The notes: generated by a model not told the origin, from the sequence alone. Numbered from the stretch's first letter, positions 7,885 to 17,959 are shown. The stretch is DNA of 64,000 nt from Bacteroidota bacterium (GCA_023386045.1 JAEWKK010000018.1:162431-226430), one strand, 5' to 3'. Numbers and translations: made by a program.

Positions 7885-9153
7885 ATGTTGCAGCTGGCCA
7901 CATTGCGTAATCATACAGAACTGGTGAAAGAACGTCTTGCCATCAAAAATTTCAAAGAGATCAACCTGGTAGATGAGATCATTGCCCTTGATGATGAAAG
8001 AAAAAAACTCACTTTTCGTTTTGATGAGACCAAAGCGCAGATCAATGCCGCTTCCAAAGAGATCGGCATGCTGATGGGCAAGGGTGATAAGGCTGCAGCA
8101 GAAAGCAGGAAGAAAGATGTGGAAGGATATAAAAACAGCCTGGAGCCCATCCAGAAAGAACTGGAAGCTGCAGAAAACAAACTCCAGGATCTGTTGGTAC
8201 GACTTCCCAACCTGCCATCAGAAAAAGTTCCTAAGGGCAAAACTCCTGAAGACAATGAAGTGGTAAGATCTGGTGGCAGCAAGCCTCAGCTTCCTGAAGG
8301 TTCCGTACCACACTGGGACCTGGCGAAAAAATTTGACCTGATCGATTTTGAATTGGGAAACAAGATCACGGGCAGTGGCTTTCCCGTGTATAAAGGCAAG
8401 GGCGCCAAATTACAAAGAGCCCTGATCCAGTATTTCCTGGATTATAATACCAAAGCGGGTTACATGGAATACCAGCCACCGCATATGGTGAACGAGGCTT
8501 CGGCCTATGGTACAGGACAATTACCCGACAAGGAAGGGCAGATGTATCATGTAACTGTTGATAATTTTTATCTCATTCCAACAGCAGAAGTGCCGGTTAC
8601 CAATATTTACCGTGATGTAATTCTTAAAGAATCCGAACTCCCCGTTAAGATGACTGCTTATACACCCTGTTTCAGAAGAGAGGCGGGTAGTTATGGGAAA
8701 GATGTGCGGGGACTAAACCGCCTGCACCAGTTTGACAAGGTTGAGATCGTGCAGCTGACACATCCTGATAACAGTTATGAAACGCTGGAAGCCATGGTTG
8801 ATCATGTTGAAAAGCTGTTGCAGTCGCTGGGATTGCACTACCGTATACTCAGACTATGCGGTGGCGATATGAGCTTTACTTCAGCACTTACTTATGATTT
8901 TGAAGTGTATAGTGCAGCGCAGGAAAAATGGCTGGAAGTAAGTTCTGTTTCCAACTTTGAAAGTTTCCAGGCCAACCGCATGAAGATCCGTTTCAAAGAT
9001 GCCGGTGGTAAATCGCAACTGGTGCATTCATTGAATGGAAGTTCACTTGCTCTTCCAAGAATTTTGGCAGCACTGCTGGAAAATAATCAAACAGAGAATG
9101 GCATCCTGTTGCCCTTACCTCTTCATTCTTATTTTGGCGGTGAGATGATTTAA
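7885..9153 (+). CDS. serS: seryl-tRNA synthetase
   Basis: A class II aminoacyl-tRNA synthetase of 422 residues that charges tRNA-Ser. The N-terminal antiparallel coiled coil (about 30-110, rich in K/E/A) grips the long variable arm of tRNA-Ser. Class II motif 2 is 'CFRREAGSYGKDVRGLNRLHQF', including the conserved FRxE. Motif 3 is near the end, 'NGSSLALPRILAALLENNQ'. 'TAEVPVTN' is the serine-site signature. Length and domain order are normal. It stands alone on the + strand, divergent from the small unknown/cyclophilin pair. Confidence 0.96.
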   Translation: MLQLATLRNHTELVKERLAIKNFKEINLVDEIIALDDERKKLTFRFDETKAQINAASKEIGMLMGKGDKAAAESRKKDVEGYKNSLEPIQKELEAAENKLQDLLVRLPNLPSEKVPKGKTPEDNEVVRSGGSKPQLPEGSVPHWDLAKKFDLIDFELGNKITGSGFPVYKGKGAKLQRALIQYFLDYNTKAGYMEYQPPHMVNEASAYGTGQLPDKEGQMYHVTVDNFYLIPTAEVPVTNIYRDVILKESELPVKMTAYTPCFRREAGSYGKDVRGLNRLHQFDKVEIVQLTHPDNSYETLEAMVDHVEKLLQSLGLHYRILRLCGGDMSFTSALTYDFEVYSAAQEKWLEVSSVSNFESFQANRMKIRFKDAGGKSQLVHSLNGSSLALPRILAALLENNQTENGILLPLPLHSYFGGEMI

Positions 9154-9459
9154 TGTATTGGGTTGATTCAAATAGAATTGCCCGCTAACTTTTCCTTTGT
9201 ATAATTCAATGTTAAACAGATTTTCATGTGCATAGGATCTGGTTTTTTCATTTCATATTAGATTTCTAAATCAACTGCATATGAAAAGATTACTCCTGCA
9301 ACTTACGGGCATGGACTGTAAGTTCCTGCCTGCTATCAATAGAATATTCAACTATCGATTTACTTAAAGTAAAGCTTTACCACATGTCTTTCTCACGATG
9401 ATGTTGAGAAGGATTTTACCTCAATTCATCAATTTTATCAACCAGTCAAAATCAACATT
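9154..9459. other. 306-bp spacer, nothing clear
   Basis: AT-rich spacer between serS and the outer membrane protein gene. A 28-codon frame (9281-9367) has no supporting features. I see no strong hairpin or promoter. Confidence 0.4.
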
Positions 9460-10152
9460 ATGCAACTACGTTTACTTATCATTTGCATTCTTATGATAAC
9501 TTATCAAAGCATGCATGCGCAAATTTCAAAAGGATCACATTTTCTTGGAGGCTCCCTGGGCTTTGCCAACAGCAAAGAAGAAAACCAGGCTGGAACTTCA
9601 ACCAGCACATCATCTTCAGATAACTGGAATATAAATCTTCAATACGGAAGAGCCTTTGCAGATAACCGCATTGTCGGTCTTTACCTTTTTACAGGTGGTA
9701 ACAATACCAAATCAAATGGAGGTTTTACTTCCAACCAGTCTAAATCCAATACAATTGGTGGGGGCGCTTTTTTCAGGCAGTATTATGGCCTCTCCTCCCG
9801 ATGGTATGTATTTGGAGAAGTTCAGGCAGGTTATAGTCATACAGAAGAACAGGTAAAGGTGGACAATAATGTAGTTTCTAAAGGCAAAGGCTGGATGGCA
9901 TCTACAAGCCTGTCTCCCGGACTTTCTTTTGCAGCATCACGTAAACTGCAATTTGAGATAGAGCTAAGCAACTTCCTGAGTTTTTATTATTCTGATTTTA
10001 ATTCCCGGAGCTTTTTCGCAAATGGTTCATTAAACCAGGAAACAGATCGAAAACAATTCGTGGGACAGGCAAATTTGAATCCTGTTAGCAGTATTTCAAT
10101 TGGAGTCAGGTGGATAATTCCTACGAGGCAGAAAAATTCATCACCTAGCTAA
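9460..10152 (+). CDS. outer membrane beta-barrel protein
   Basis: A 230-residue protein with a signal peptide (hydrophobic 3-15, cleavage likely after 'MHA' near residue 20). Alternating-residue amphipathic strands follow with Gly/aromatic belts, for example 'LGGSLGFAN', 'WNINLQYGRAFAD', 'RWYVFGEVQAGYSH' and 'SSISIGVRWII'. This pattern fits a small 8-10 strand OmpA/OmpW-size barrel of the 'porin family/OMP_b-brl' type. Serine- and asparagine-rich loops are predicted at the surface. The substrate or role is unknown. The stop overlaps the 3' end of the convergent alkB gene by 12 bp, but convergence gives no evidence of a functional link. Confidence 0.72.
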   Translation: MQLRLLIICILMITYQSMHAQISKGSHFLGGSLGFANSKEENQAGTSTSTSSSDNWNINLQYGRAFADNRIVGLYLFTGGNNTKSNGGFTSNQSKSNTIGGGAFFRQYYGLSSRWYVFGEVQAGYSHTEEQVKVDNNVVSKGKGWMASTSLSPGLSFAASRKLQFEIELSNFLSFYYSDFNSRSFFANGSLNQETDRKQFVGQANLNPVSSISIGVRWIIPTRQKNSSPS

Positions 10153-11190
10153 TGCAGCTTTTTTTGCGCGCTTGTTCATCACATGAAACCAGGCGGGAGG
10201 AATGGTAGCCAGCAGCATCATGCCCGGGTAACCAGTTGGCATTTGAGGAGAATTTTCATGATGTCTTAAAACCTGGTATTTCCTGCTGGCGAGGTAATGA
10301 TGATCGCTATGCCGGCTTAGCTCAAACAACATCACCCTTCCTATTATATGGTTGCTGTTCCAGCTATGTGCAGGAAGGGTTCTCTCCCATTTGCCATGAG
10401 CAATTTCCTTACGCTGCAATCCATAATGTTCTATATAATTCACAGTCTCCAGCAGTAATATTCCCTGCACGGCAGCCAGAAGAAAAAGCAGCAGTGCTGT
10501 CCAACCAAATATCAGGAAAATTACAACCAGCAACGAAAGTTGCATCAGTTGAAAGCGTAACATCTGGTTATGTAGTGTGAAGATTTTTCTGCCTTTCTTT
10601 CTTAGATCTTTTGCGGCGAGTTCCCAGGCACTCAGGTAACTGAACACGATGGATCGAAAATGAAAACGGTACAATGATTCACCATATCGTGCACTGCTGG
10701 GATCATGAAGTGTGGCTACCCTTTTATGATGCCCTTTGTTATGCTCTATAAAGAAATGCATGTAAAGAGAAGTAAGTAAAAGTGACTGGGCTGCGCGCTG
10801 TTCCCATTTATTGACCCGGTGTCCCAGTTCATGACCCACATTGATGCCCATCACTCCACAGAGCAGACCCATGACCATGGTTTTTCCCACCAGGTCAATC
10901 GTAGCATATTCATTAAAGCTTACCTGGTAAAGAAATACCGCCAGCGCAAAATATTGAAGCGGCACTACCAGGTAAAGCATGAGATCATATAATTTGTTTC
11001 GACGGGCCAGTTCTTCCTCAGCTTCCGACAAATTAGAGTCATCGGGCTTCATGAAAATTTCCAGCAAAGGAATAAATACCCAGGAGTAAATAACAGGTAA
11101 CCAAACGATCCAGCCTGAAGATAAAAAGGAAACGATGGCTCCAAAGTAGAGCAGGAAGGGCGAGAAATATTTAAAAACACGGATTTTCAT
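10141..11190 (-). CDS. alkB: alkane 1-monooxygenase (AlkB-type diiron hydroxylase)
   Basis: An integral-membrane diiron enzyme of 349 residues in the AlkB/fatty-acid hydroxylase superfamily. The eight-histidine set is complete: H120-E-L-G-H124, H150-NKG-H154-H155, and H294-SD-H297-H298. The AlkB-specific 'NYIEHYGLQR' box is at 251-260. About six membrane helices fill the rest. It would hydroxylate medium-chain alkanes or related terminal methyl groups using rubredoxin as electron donor. No rubredoxin, rubredoxin reductase or alkL gene is adjacent, so the donor must be encoded elsewhere. It is shorter than Pseudomonas AlkB (about 400) but similar to other Bacteroidetes forms. The NYIEHYG box favours AlkB over a xylene monooxygenase. 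Confidence 0.88.
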   Translation of the reverse strand: MKIRVFKYFSPFLLYFGAIVSFLSSGWIVWLPVIYSWVFIPLLEIFMKPDDSNLSEAEEELARRNKLYDLMLYLVVPLQYFALAVFLYQVSFNEYATIDLVGKTMVMGLLCGVMGINVGHELGHRVNKWEQRAAQSLLLTSLYMHFFIEHNKGHHKRVATLHDPSSARYGESLYRFHFRSIVFSYLSAWELAAKDLRKKGRKIFTLHNQMLRFQLMQLSLLVVIFLIFGWTALLLFLLAAVQGILLLETVNYIEHYGLQRKEIAHGKWERTLPAHSWNSNHIIGRVMLFELSRHSDHHYLASRKYQVLRHHENSPQMPTGYPGMMLLATIPPAWFHVMNKRAKKAALAR

Positions 11191-11285
11191 GGCCTTTCCA
11201 AATTTAAAAAATATCCGGATGGCGGCGGGTTCTTTTAAACCGTTCGTATTTTAACAGGTCTGAAACCAAATTTTTAATTCCCCGC

Positions 11286-12740
11286 ATGATTTCCAACCAG
11301 CTTAAAAATCAGCACCTTATGTGGCGTGCCGGCTTCGGGCCTGCTTCCATTCAGCTTTCCCAACTCAGGGAACTTAAACCCACCGATTTATTCAAAGCAC
11401 TTCAAAAAGCTTCTTCCAAAAAACCGGAATTCCTTGATGCTACCGATGATTACCTGAAAGGAATTTTTAAAGGAATTCAGGAAGAGGGTATTAAAAGAAA
11501 TGAACTGGAAAGAGAGGATAGAAAAAAACTGCAGCAGCAAACAAGGGAAGCCATAAAAAGCCTGAACCTGATGTGGCTGGATGAAATGGTGGACAGCAAG
11601 GCTCAGCTGCGCGAAAAGATGGCTTTCTTCTGGCATGGGCATTTTGCATCCAGGAACCTGAATGTTTTTTACCAGCAGCAACTGCTGGATGTGATACGTG
11701 TTAATGCGCTTGGAAATTTCAGGGATCTATTGCAGGAAGTATCCAAAAGCGCGGCCATGCTGAATTTTTTAAATGCCAATCAGAATCGCAAGGGGCATCC
11801 CAATGAAAATTTTGCAAGAGAAGTGATGGAGCTTTTTACGCTTGGCCGGGGCAATTATACAGAGGTTGATGTGAAAGAAGCCGCACGTGCGTTTACAGGA
11901 TGGGGTGCCAATCTCAAGGGTGAATTCATTTTCCGAAGGTTCCAGCACGATGATGGAAATAAAACAGTTTTAGGAAAGACTGGAGCATTAACTGGTGAAG
12001 AAGTACTGGATCACCTGGTTGACCAGAAACAGACAGCCCTTCATATCACTACAAAGATCTACCGCTTTTTTGTGAATGATATTCCGGATAATTCAAGGAT
12101 CAACTGGCTGGCAGACAGGTTTTACCAGTCAGGGTATGAGATCTCAAAATTGATGGAGGATATTTTCACTTCCGAATGGTTCTATGATGAAAAAAATATG
12201 GGTACGAAGATCAAATCGCCTGTTGAATTGATTGCAGGCATCAGGCGTATGTTACCCATGGAGCTGGAGAATATAGAATCTCAACTGATCATACAACGTA
12301 TTCTTGGGCAGATGCTTTTCTATCCGCCCAATGTGGCAGGATGGCCGGGAGGAAAATCCTGGATCGACAGTTCTTCATTGATGATGCGACTGAGATTACC
12401 ACAACTTTTTACAGACATTGACCAGATGAATGTTACGCCCAAGTCGGATGATGACCAGATGATGGGTATGGATAAGATGGAAAAAATGCAGGGAAAGAAT
12501 CAGGGAGGAAAAGGTGCAAAACCTATTAAAGCTACGATTGACTGGAAAGATTACGTGCAAAGTTTCAATAGTGTTCCCCGCGAAGAATTAGTGAATGCCA
12601 TCAGTCTTTCGCTTTTACAAATCAAACCGGGCTATTCAACTGATCTGATTCAGAAACATGCAAATTCAGAAAGCCGTGAAAGTTTTATCAGGACCGCTAC
12701 CATCCAGGTCATGAGTACACCTGAATACCAGATGTGCTAA
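11286..12740 (+). CDS. DUF1800 domain-containing protein
   Basis: A 484-residue member of the DUF1800 family. Diagnostic stretches are 'MAFFWHGHFAS' (near 115), 'PNENFAREVMELFTLGRGNY' (~175-194), 'EAARAFTGW' and 'FYPPNVAGWPGGKSWIDS' (~337-354). No classical signal peptide is visible, although many relatives carry one. A lysine/methionine-rich insert (about 385-425) separates the last helices. DUF1800 proteins have no established biochemistry. They nearly always sit beside a DUF1501 gene, as here, so a joint envelope role is likely. The DUF1501 gene begins 144 bp downstream. Confidence 0.9.
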   Translation: MISNQLKNQHLMWRAGFGPASIQLSQLRELKPTDLFKALQKASSKKPEFLDATDDYLKGIFKGIQEEGIKRNELEREDRKKLQQQTREAIKSLNLMWLDEMVDSKAQLREKMAFFWHGHFASRNLNVFYQQQLLDVIRVNALGNFRDLLQEVSKSAAMLNFLNANQNRKGHPNENFAREVMELFTLGRGNYTEVDVKEAARAFTGWGANLKGEFIFRRFQHDDGNKTVLGKTGALTGEEVLDHLVDQKQTALHITTKIYRFFVNDIPDNSRINWLADRFYQSGYEISKLMEDIFTSEWFYDEKNMGTKIKSPVELIAGIRRMLPMELENIESQLIIQRILGQMLFYPPNVAGWPGGKSWIDSSSLMMRLRLPQLFTDIDQMNVTPKSDDDQMMGMDKMEKMQGKNQGGKGAKPIKATIDWKDYVQSFNSVPREELVNAISLSLLQIKPGYSTDLIQKHANSESRESFIRTATIQVMSTPEYQMC

Positions 12741-12806
12741 TTAAAAATCATCTTTTGATGATCATGTCATGTGTGATTTAAGTTGATAAGAATTGAAAAA
12801 GTTGAA

Positions 12807-12827
12807 CGGAGCGCAACCATCGCTCCG
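12807..12827. repeat. hairpin between DUF1800 and DUF1501 genes
   Basis: Perfect 7-bp stem CGGAGCG/CGCTCCG with a 7-base loop in the intercistronic spacer. No T-run follows, so it is more likely an mRNA-stability or processing hairpin than a terminator. Confidence 0.5.
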
Positions 12828-12884
12828 CAGAGAACAAAAGCTGGTAAAAAAAAATAAAAGCCTCAGGGCTTCAAAAACAAGTTT

Positions 12885-14084
12885 ATGTATTTCAAACGTC
12901 GTGAATTTTTGCAAATGGGATCGCTGGCAACGGCTTCCTTCATGGTACCTAAATTTTTGAAAGCTCTTGAAACCGGCAATGCCGTTCCACCAGGAAATAA
13001 GGTGGCCGTAGTTTTACAGCTAAGTGGTGGCAATGACGGTCTGAATACCATCATCCCTGTTCGCAATGATATTTATTACAGGTCAAGACCCAGGCTGGGC
13101 ATTGAAAAAGCAAAGGCATTGTCCATTACAGATGAAGTAGGACTTCATCCACAGCTGAAAGCATTTGCAGATGCTTACAACGACGGATCATTTGCCGTAT
13201 TGAATAATATTGGTTATCCTAATCCGGATCGCTCTCATTTCAGGAGCATGGATATCTGGCACAGCGCCAGTAACAGCAATGAATATATCAATACAGGTTG
13301 GCTGGGCCGCTATCTCGATGCACAGTGTAATGGTTGCGCACAACCAACACAGGCATTGGAACTCGATGATGTGCTAAGCCTTGCGCTGAAAGGTGAGAAA
13401 ACCAATGGACTTGCTTTCAAGGATCCGAAACGTTTGTATGGAACCAGCAATGAAAAATTTTTCAAGGAGGTTTCAGCCAGTCATACCGATCACCACGATG
13501 AACAGCCAGTAGAATACCTGTACAAAACCATGGCGCAAACCCTTTCATCTGCTGATTATATTTTTAAACAATCCAAACTTCATCCCACCAAAGCCAGCTA
13601 TCCTGATTCGGAACTGGGAAAGAATTTGAAAACAATTGCTTCTCTTATTTATTCCGATATCAATACAAAAGTTTATTACGTTTCCCTGGGAAGCTTTGAT
13701 ACGCATATCAACCAGGAAGCACAGCAAAACAGGTTGTTTAAGGAACTGAATGATGCTGTGGATGCATTCGTAAAAGACCTGAAAGCCAACAACCGTTTTA
13801 ATGATGTGCTGTTCTTTACTTTTTCTGAGTTTGGAAGAAGGGTTTCGCAAAATGCAAGTGGTGGTACCGATCATGGCACTGCAAACAATATGATGTTTCT
13901 TGGAGGCGGACTGAAAGAAAAAGGCATACTCAATGAATTGCCTGATCTTTCTGACCTTGATGAAGGCGACCTTAAATACAAGATTGATTTCAAAAATATT
14001 TATGCCACTGTTCTTAATAAATGGCTAGGTGCCGATGATAAAAAAATACTGAATGGCAAATTTGATCATCTGAAATTCTTATAA
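12885..14084 (+). CDS. DUF1501 domain-containing protein, Tat-type signal
   Basis: A 399-residue member of the DUF1501 family (alkaline-phosphatase/sulfatase-like fold). It opens with a twin-arginine-type signal 'KRREFLQMGSLATASFMVPK' that should send the folded protein across the inner membrane. Family signatures are 'VVLQLSGGNDGLNTIIPVRND', 'YPNPDRSHFRSMDIWHSA', 'YYVSLGSFDTH' and 'FTFSEFGRRVSQNASGGTDHG'. The His/Asp/Ser-rich segments resemble metal-phosphatase sites, but no substrate is known. It pairs with the preceding DUF1800 gene. A strong hairpin follows the stop. Confidence 0.92.
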   Translation: MYFKRREFLQMGSLATASFMVPKFLKALETGNAVPPGNKVAVVLQLSGGNDGLNTIIPVRNDIYYRSRPRLGIEKAKALSITDEVGLHPQLKAFADAYNDGSFAVLNNIGYPNPDRSHFRSMDIWHSASNSNEYINTGWLGRYLDAQCNGCAQPTQALELDDVLSLALKGEKTNGLAFKDPKRLYGTSNEKFFKEVSASHTDHHDEQPVEYLYKTMAQTLSSADYIFKQSKLHPTKASYPDSELGKNLKTIASLIYSDINTKVYYVSLGSFDTHINQEAQQNRLFKELNDAVDAFVKDLKANNRFNDVLFFTFSEFGRRVSQNASGGTDHGTANNMMFLGGGLKEKGILNELPDLSDLDEGDLKYKIDFKNIYATVLNKWLGADDKKILNGKFDHLKFL

Positions 14085-14124
14085 AAAATGGCAGCGGCTT
14101 TCCTGAAACGGAAGGCCACTGCCA
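14082..14124 (-). terminator. terminator of the OPT transporter gene
   Basis: A 15-bp stem with one mismatch and one wobble (14089-14103 with 14110-14124) and loop TGAAAC. On the minus strand it is followed by a run of T (complement of the A-tract at 14083-14088), so it best serves the minus-strand OPT gene. It also lies just after the + strand DUF1501 stop. Confidence 0.75.
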
Positions 14125-14145
14125 ACATTTCTATCCTAAATTATT

Positions 14146-16212
14146 TTATCGATTACGTTTGCTGATGCCGATCCGGTAAAGTGTATAGGCCATCAGCGCA
14201 AAAAATGCAACGCCCAGCCATTTGTATCCATTGGTACCGATTGCACCCACCAAGCCATGTTCCGCATTCACTTTCTGCAGACCCGCATTGGTAGTTTCGG
14301 CCGCGGATAAGAAGGCCACCAGCACTCCTGCAAGTGCTCCTCCCGCCACGAGTCCTGTTGCAAAAAGATTTCCCTTTCCAAGGTCTTCTTCTTCAGGAGA
14401 AATTTCATCGCCTCTTTTCTTCTGGCGCCATTCAACAAGTCCTCTTACCGCACCACCAATGAATATGGGAAGCGTTGTTGACAAAGGCAAATAGGTACCC
14501 ACGGCAAACGACAATGATTTGATACCGCATAATTCCAGCGTCACTGCTATGAATACACCCACCAGGACAAACTGCCAGTCAAGATTGAATGAGAGAATGC
14601 CCCTGATCAAAGTAGCCATCAGAGTTCCCTGCGGCGCAGGATACTGGTCTGTACCAATAGCATGCTGAATTCCCTGCTGCGCCATGGCAGCAGTTGGGGT
14701 ATCCAGGATTTTGATGGTGGCGCCGATAGCTAATGATGAAACTATGGCACCTACAAACAAAGCGATCTGCTGGTATTTGGGTGTAGCGCCTACTATATAA
14801 CCTGTTTTCAAATCCTGCGAAGTAGCACCGGCATTGGCAGCAGCGATACAGATCATACCACCAACCACAAGTGCCATGGGTTCATAAAAATATCCGGTCC
14901 ATTTAACAGCAATAAACACGAGGCAGGTACCCATCAATGTTGCGATGGTCATACCGCTGATTGGGTTGTTGGAAGATCCGATCAATCCAACAATCCTTGA
15001 GGATACCGTAACGAAGAAGGCTCCGAAAATGATCACCAGGATACCCAGTAATAATTTACCTCCAATAGATTGACCGGGGATCAGTGTAGATGGCATAAAG
15101 GCCACGCAAAGGATCAGGATGAGACTTCCAATACCAACGATCTTAATGGAAAGATCTTTTTCTGTTCTTGGAACATGATCTTCATTAACTCCATCAACAC
15201 CATTCTTTTTCAAAGAGCCGATGCTTCCTTTGAAAGAAGAAATAATAGTAGGAATGGTTTTGATCAGGGTAATAAATCCTCCCGCTGCCACAGCGCCCGC
15301 ACCTATCTGGCGCACATAGGCCCTGTAAATGGCATCTGACCAGTCGTTGAAATTATGAGCCACCGGATCCCATCCAAAAGAGCCACCGGCAGTGGTCATT
15401 GTTTTCATATATCCCAGCTTCACCAGTTGTGCTGCAACAATATCAGCAGGCACCAGTGATGAAAGCAATGGTATCAGCACAAACCAGCTCAATATGCCTC
15501 CCGCAACCAGCACACCGGCTATACGCGGACCAATGATATAACCAACACCAAGATATTCAGGTGTGATCTCACCGCTCAGTCTTGCCGAAGGAAAAAATTT
15601 ATTGGCCTGTGTTGTAGCAAACCTGGGCACTTCAGCAATTACATGAAAAATCTTTTGCAGCAATGCATAGGCTGCAGCAAAACCGAGACCCCAAAAAGCA
15701 GTTCGTGCAAAATCGCCACCTTTTTCACCTGCTTTCAGTACGGAAGCGCAGGCTGTTCCTTCAGGATAAGGCAATACTCCATGTTCTTTCACGATCAATG
15801 ATCGCCGCAATGGAATCATCATCAATGTTCCCAGGATGCCACCAAAAATGGCAAGTATCAATATGGTGAAATAATTAAAATAGCTGGCACTGGATGCTTC
15901 ACTCAAAAACAAAAACCCGGGAAGTGTAAATACCACGCCGGCCGCAATGCTTTCACCGGCACTGCCTGTTGTCTGGATAATATTGTTTTCAAGAATGGTG
16001 GTCTTCAGAAATTTCCTTCCGAGAGTAATCGCAATCACGGCAATTGGAATGGAAGCAGAAACAGTAAGTCCTGCTTTTAATGCCAGGTAAACTGTTGCAG
16101 CACCGAAGACGATACCAAAGGCAGCTCCTGTAAGTACCGACTTGACTGTGAATTCAGCCATTTTTGTTTCAGGAGCAATAAAAGGACGAAAGCTGGTTTT
16201 GGTTTCAGCCAT
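14146..16212 (-). CDS. OPT family oligopeptide transporter
   Basis: A large polytopic membrane protein of 688 residues with about 15 hydrophobic helices. The family signature 'NNIIQTTGSAGESIAAG' lies near residue 76-92. OPT transporters import small peptides, glutathione derivatives or metal chelates with protons; bacterial substrates are mostly unproven. A charged cytoplasmic loop follows 'KGSIGSLKKNGVDGVNEDH'. It is the last of three consecutive minus-strand transporters (two POT genes upstream), together suggesting strong reliance on peptide uptake. It has its own terminator, and another hairpin at 16251-16278 separates it from the POT gene, so expression is probably independent. Confidence 0.93.
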   Translation of the reverse strand: MAETKTSFRPFIAPETKMAEFTVKSVLTGAAFGIVFGAATVYLALKAGLTVSASIPIAVIAITLGRKFLKTTILENNIIQTTGSAGESIAAGVVFTLPGFLFLSEASSASYFNYFTILILAIFGGILGTLMMIPLRRSLIVKEHGVLPYPEGTACASVLKAGEKGGDFARTAFWGLGFAAAYALLQKIFHVIAEVPRFATTQANKFFPSARLSGEITPEYLGVGYIIGPRIAGVLVAGGILSWFVLIPLLSSLVPADIVAAQLVKLGYMKTMTTAGGSFGWDPVAHNFNDWSDAIYRAYVRQIGAGAVAAGGFITLIKTIPTIISSFKGSIGSLKKNGVDGVNEDHVPRTEKDLSIKIVGIGSLILILCVAFMPSTLIPGQSIGGKLLLGILVIIFGAFFVTVSSRIVGLIGSSNNPISGMTIATLMGTCLVFIAVKWTGYFYEPMALVVGGMICIAAANAGATSQDLKTGYIVGATPKYQQIALFVGAIVSSLAIGATIKILDTPTAAMAQQGIQHAIGTDQYPAPQGTLMATLIRGILSFNLDWQFVLVGVFIAVTLELCGIKSLSFAVGTYLPLSTTLPIFIGGAVRGLVEWRQKKRGDEISPEEEDLGKGNLFATGLVAGGALAGVLVAFLSAAETTNAGLQKVNAEHGLVGAIGTNGYKWLGVAFFALMAYTLYRIGISKRNR

Positions 16213-16250
16213 ACAATTTGTTTGATAACCTTAAATGTAATGAATAAACA

Positions 16251-16278
16251 AAAGAGACGTTATTCCTAACGTCTCTTT
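16251..16278 (-). terminator. terminator of the downstream POT transporter gene
   Basis: Perfect 12-bp stem AAAGAGACGTTA/TAACGTCTCTTT with loop TTCC, followed on the minus strand by TGTTTATT. It sits 20 bp after the stop of the POT gene at 16299. Confidence 0.8.
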
Positions 16279-16298
16279 GTTATCATAGATTCAATAAT

Positions 16299-17930
16299 TT
16301 ATTGAACGCCTTTTTCTCTCATGATCCTGTTCAGCCATTTCAACATGGCGAAACACATGATGGCCGCAGCCAGGAGCAGAACAAAATTCAACAGGAAGTA
16401 ATTGGCCTTATTGGCATAGTTATCCCACATGGTTGCCAGTACTCCGGATAATTTGTTACCAATGGATGTGGATACAAACCATCCTCCCATCATCAATGAA
16501 GTAATGCGTACAGGACTGAGCTTTGAAACAATGGACAGTCCCATCGGACTTAATAAAAGTTCACCGATTGTGATCACACCATAACTGCTGATCAGCCAAA
16601 GAACGCTTGCTTTTTCACTGCCATTATTGTTGGCATATACAGCAGCTACCATTACCAGTGCAGACAAAGCTGAAATCAGCAATCCAAAAGCGATCTTGGT
16701 GGCTGTTGATGGTTCTTTGTTTCTCCTTCTCAAAAAAGCAAAGAAGGCAACGATCAGCGGTGTGAGAAGGATCACCCAGCCGGGATTGATAGACTGGCTT
16801 AGATTGGTAGCCCAGAGGCTGACATCATTACCATCTGTCGGACGTTCTTCTGCAGGAATGTTTCTGAAGTAAGTAGGATAGTTATATTCCTTCACCACCT
16901 TGCCATCTACTTTTTGCAGGCGGAATTGTTCATCATATAAAGCCACGGAATCTTTCTTATAGACCATGGGCTGCGAAAGGCTGAAGGTTTCAAAGATCTT
17001 TTCGGCTGTGCCACTTACTTCTCTGTCTGTATAACGATCCGCCCAGGTATTTAACGCAGAACCGTTTTGCTTGAACACGGCCCAGAATAATACCACTACG
17101 GCGAAAATGGCCAGCAGCGCTGCAATGGGTCTTTTTTCTTCAGGCTTTGCCTTGAAATACAAAGAAGAATAAAAATAAATCACGGGAATGCAGGCGAAGA
17201 TGAAAGCATCTGTTGAATCAGATCCTACCAGTGTGCCGGGAATGAGCCACCCAATGATACCTGCAACTATTGAAGGCACCAGGATCAGCATCACGATCCT
17301 TGTCATGGACATATCGTTTTCACTCACTCCTTTTCTTATATCGTATGCCTTGTAATGTTTTGTTCCAATGAAGAAGATGATCACCCCCAAAAACATTCCA
17401 ATGCCGGCTGCTATGAAGGCAGCATGCCATCCAATGGTGATGTAGAGTGCAGCGCCAAAAAAATTACAGATGAAGGCTCCGATGTTGATGCCCATATAAA
17501 AAATGTTATAGCCATCATCTTTTTGTTTTACGTATTGAGGAGTGCTGTAAACATTTCCCAATAGCGTGGAGATATTGGGTTTGAAAAAACCATTACCGAA
17601 GATCACCAATGCCATTGAAAGATAAAGTGTAGTCAAACTATGAACTGACATGAGGCAGTAACCGGCACCCATCATCAGTCCGCCAAATATGATCGAACGG
17701 CGATAGCCCAGGTATCGGTCGGCAAGTAAGCCTCCCAGGAAAGGTGTGAGAAAAACAAGGGCAATGAAGGTGCCATAGAGATCAGCTGATTCAGCTTCGG
17801 TCATTGCAAAACCTTGTTTTACATCTTTCAGGTAAAGAGTAAAAATGCCAATCATCAGGTAGTAGCCAAAGCGTTCCCACATTTCTGAAAAAAATAAAAA
17901 GGGAAGTGCCTTAGGATGTTTTTTCCACAT
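16299..17930 (-). CDS. POT (proton-dependent oligopeptide) family transporter
   Basis: An MFS-type di/tripeptide importer of the POT/PTR2 family, 543 residues. The ExxER(F)xYY proton-coupling motif is intact in 'SEMWERFGYYLMIG' (15-28). 'GNGFFKPNISTLLGNVY' is the PTR2 signature, and 'ADRYLGYRRSIIFGG' is the MFS loop 2-3 motif. A long loop (about 285-375) between helices contains 'WADRYTDREVSGTAEKIFETF' and is probably periplasmic. It has a clear paralogue directly upstream (18007-19677), suggesting an old tandem duplication. Both are separated by terminators and are likely regulated independently. Confidence 0.94.
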   Translation of the reverse strand: MWKKHPKALPFLFFSEMWERFGYYLMIGIFTLYLKDVKQGFAMTEAESADLYGTFIALVFLTPFLGGLLADRYLGYRRSIIFGGLMMGAGYCLMSVHSLTTLYLSMALVIFGNGFFKPNISTLLGNVYSTPQYVKQKDDGYNIFYMGINIGAFICNFFGAALYITIGWHAAFIAAGIGMFLGVIIFFIGTKHYKAYDIRKGVSENDMSMTRIVMLILVPSIVAGIIGWLIPGTLVGSDSTDAFIFACIPVIYFYSSLYFKAKPEEKRPIAALLAIFAVVVLFWAVFKQNGSALNTWADRYTDREVSGTAEKIFETFSLSQPMVYKKDSVALYDEQFRLQKVDGKVVKEYNYPTYFRNIPAEERPTDGNDVSLWATNLSQSINPGWVILLTPLIVAFFAFLRRRNKEPSTATKIAFGLLISALSALVMVAAVYANNNGSEKASVLWLISSYGVITIGELLLSPMGLSIVSKLSPVRITSLMMGGWFVSTSIGNKLSGVLATMWDNYANKANYFLLNFVLLLAAAIMCFAMLKWLNRIMREKGVQ

Positions 17931-17959
17931 AATGCAATGTTTAAAAGTTCATGCAATAA

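Noticed and set aside
9281..9367. 28-codon frame with a hydrophobic start
   Set aside because: No conservation evidence, no leader features, inside an uninformative spacer.
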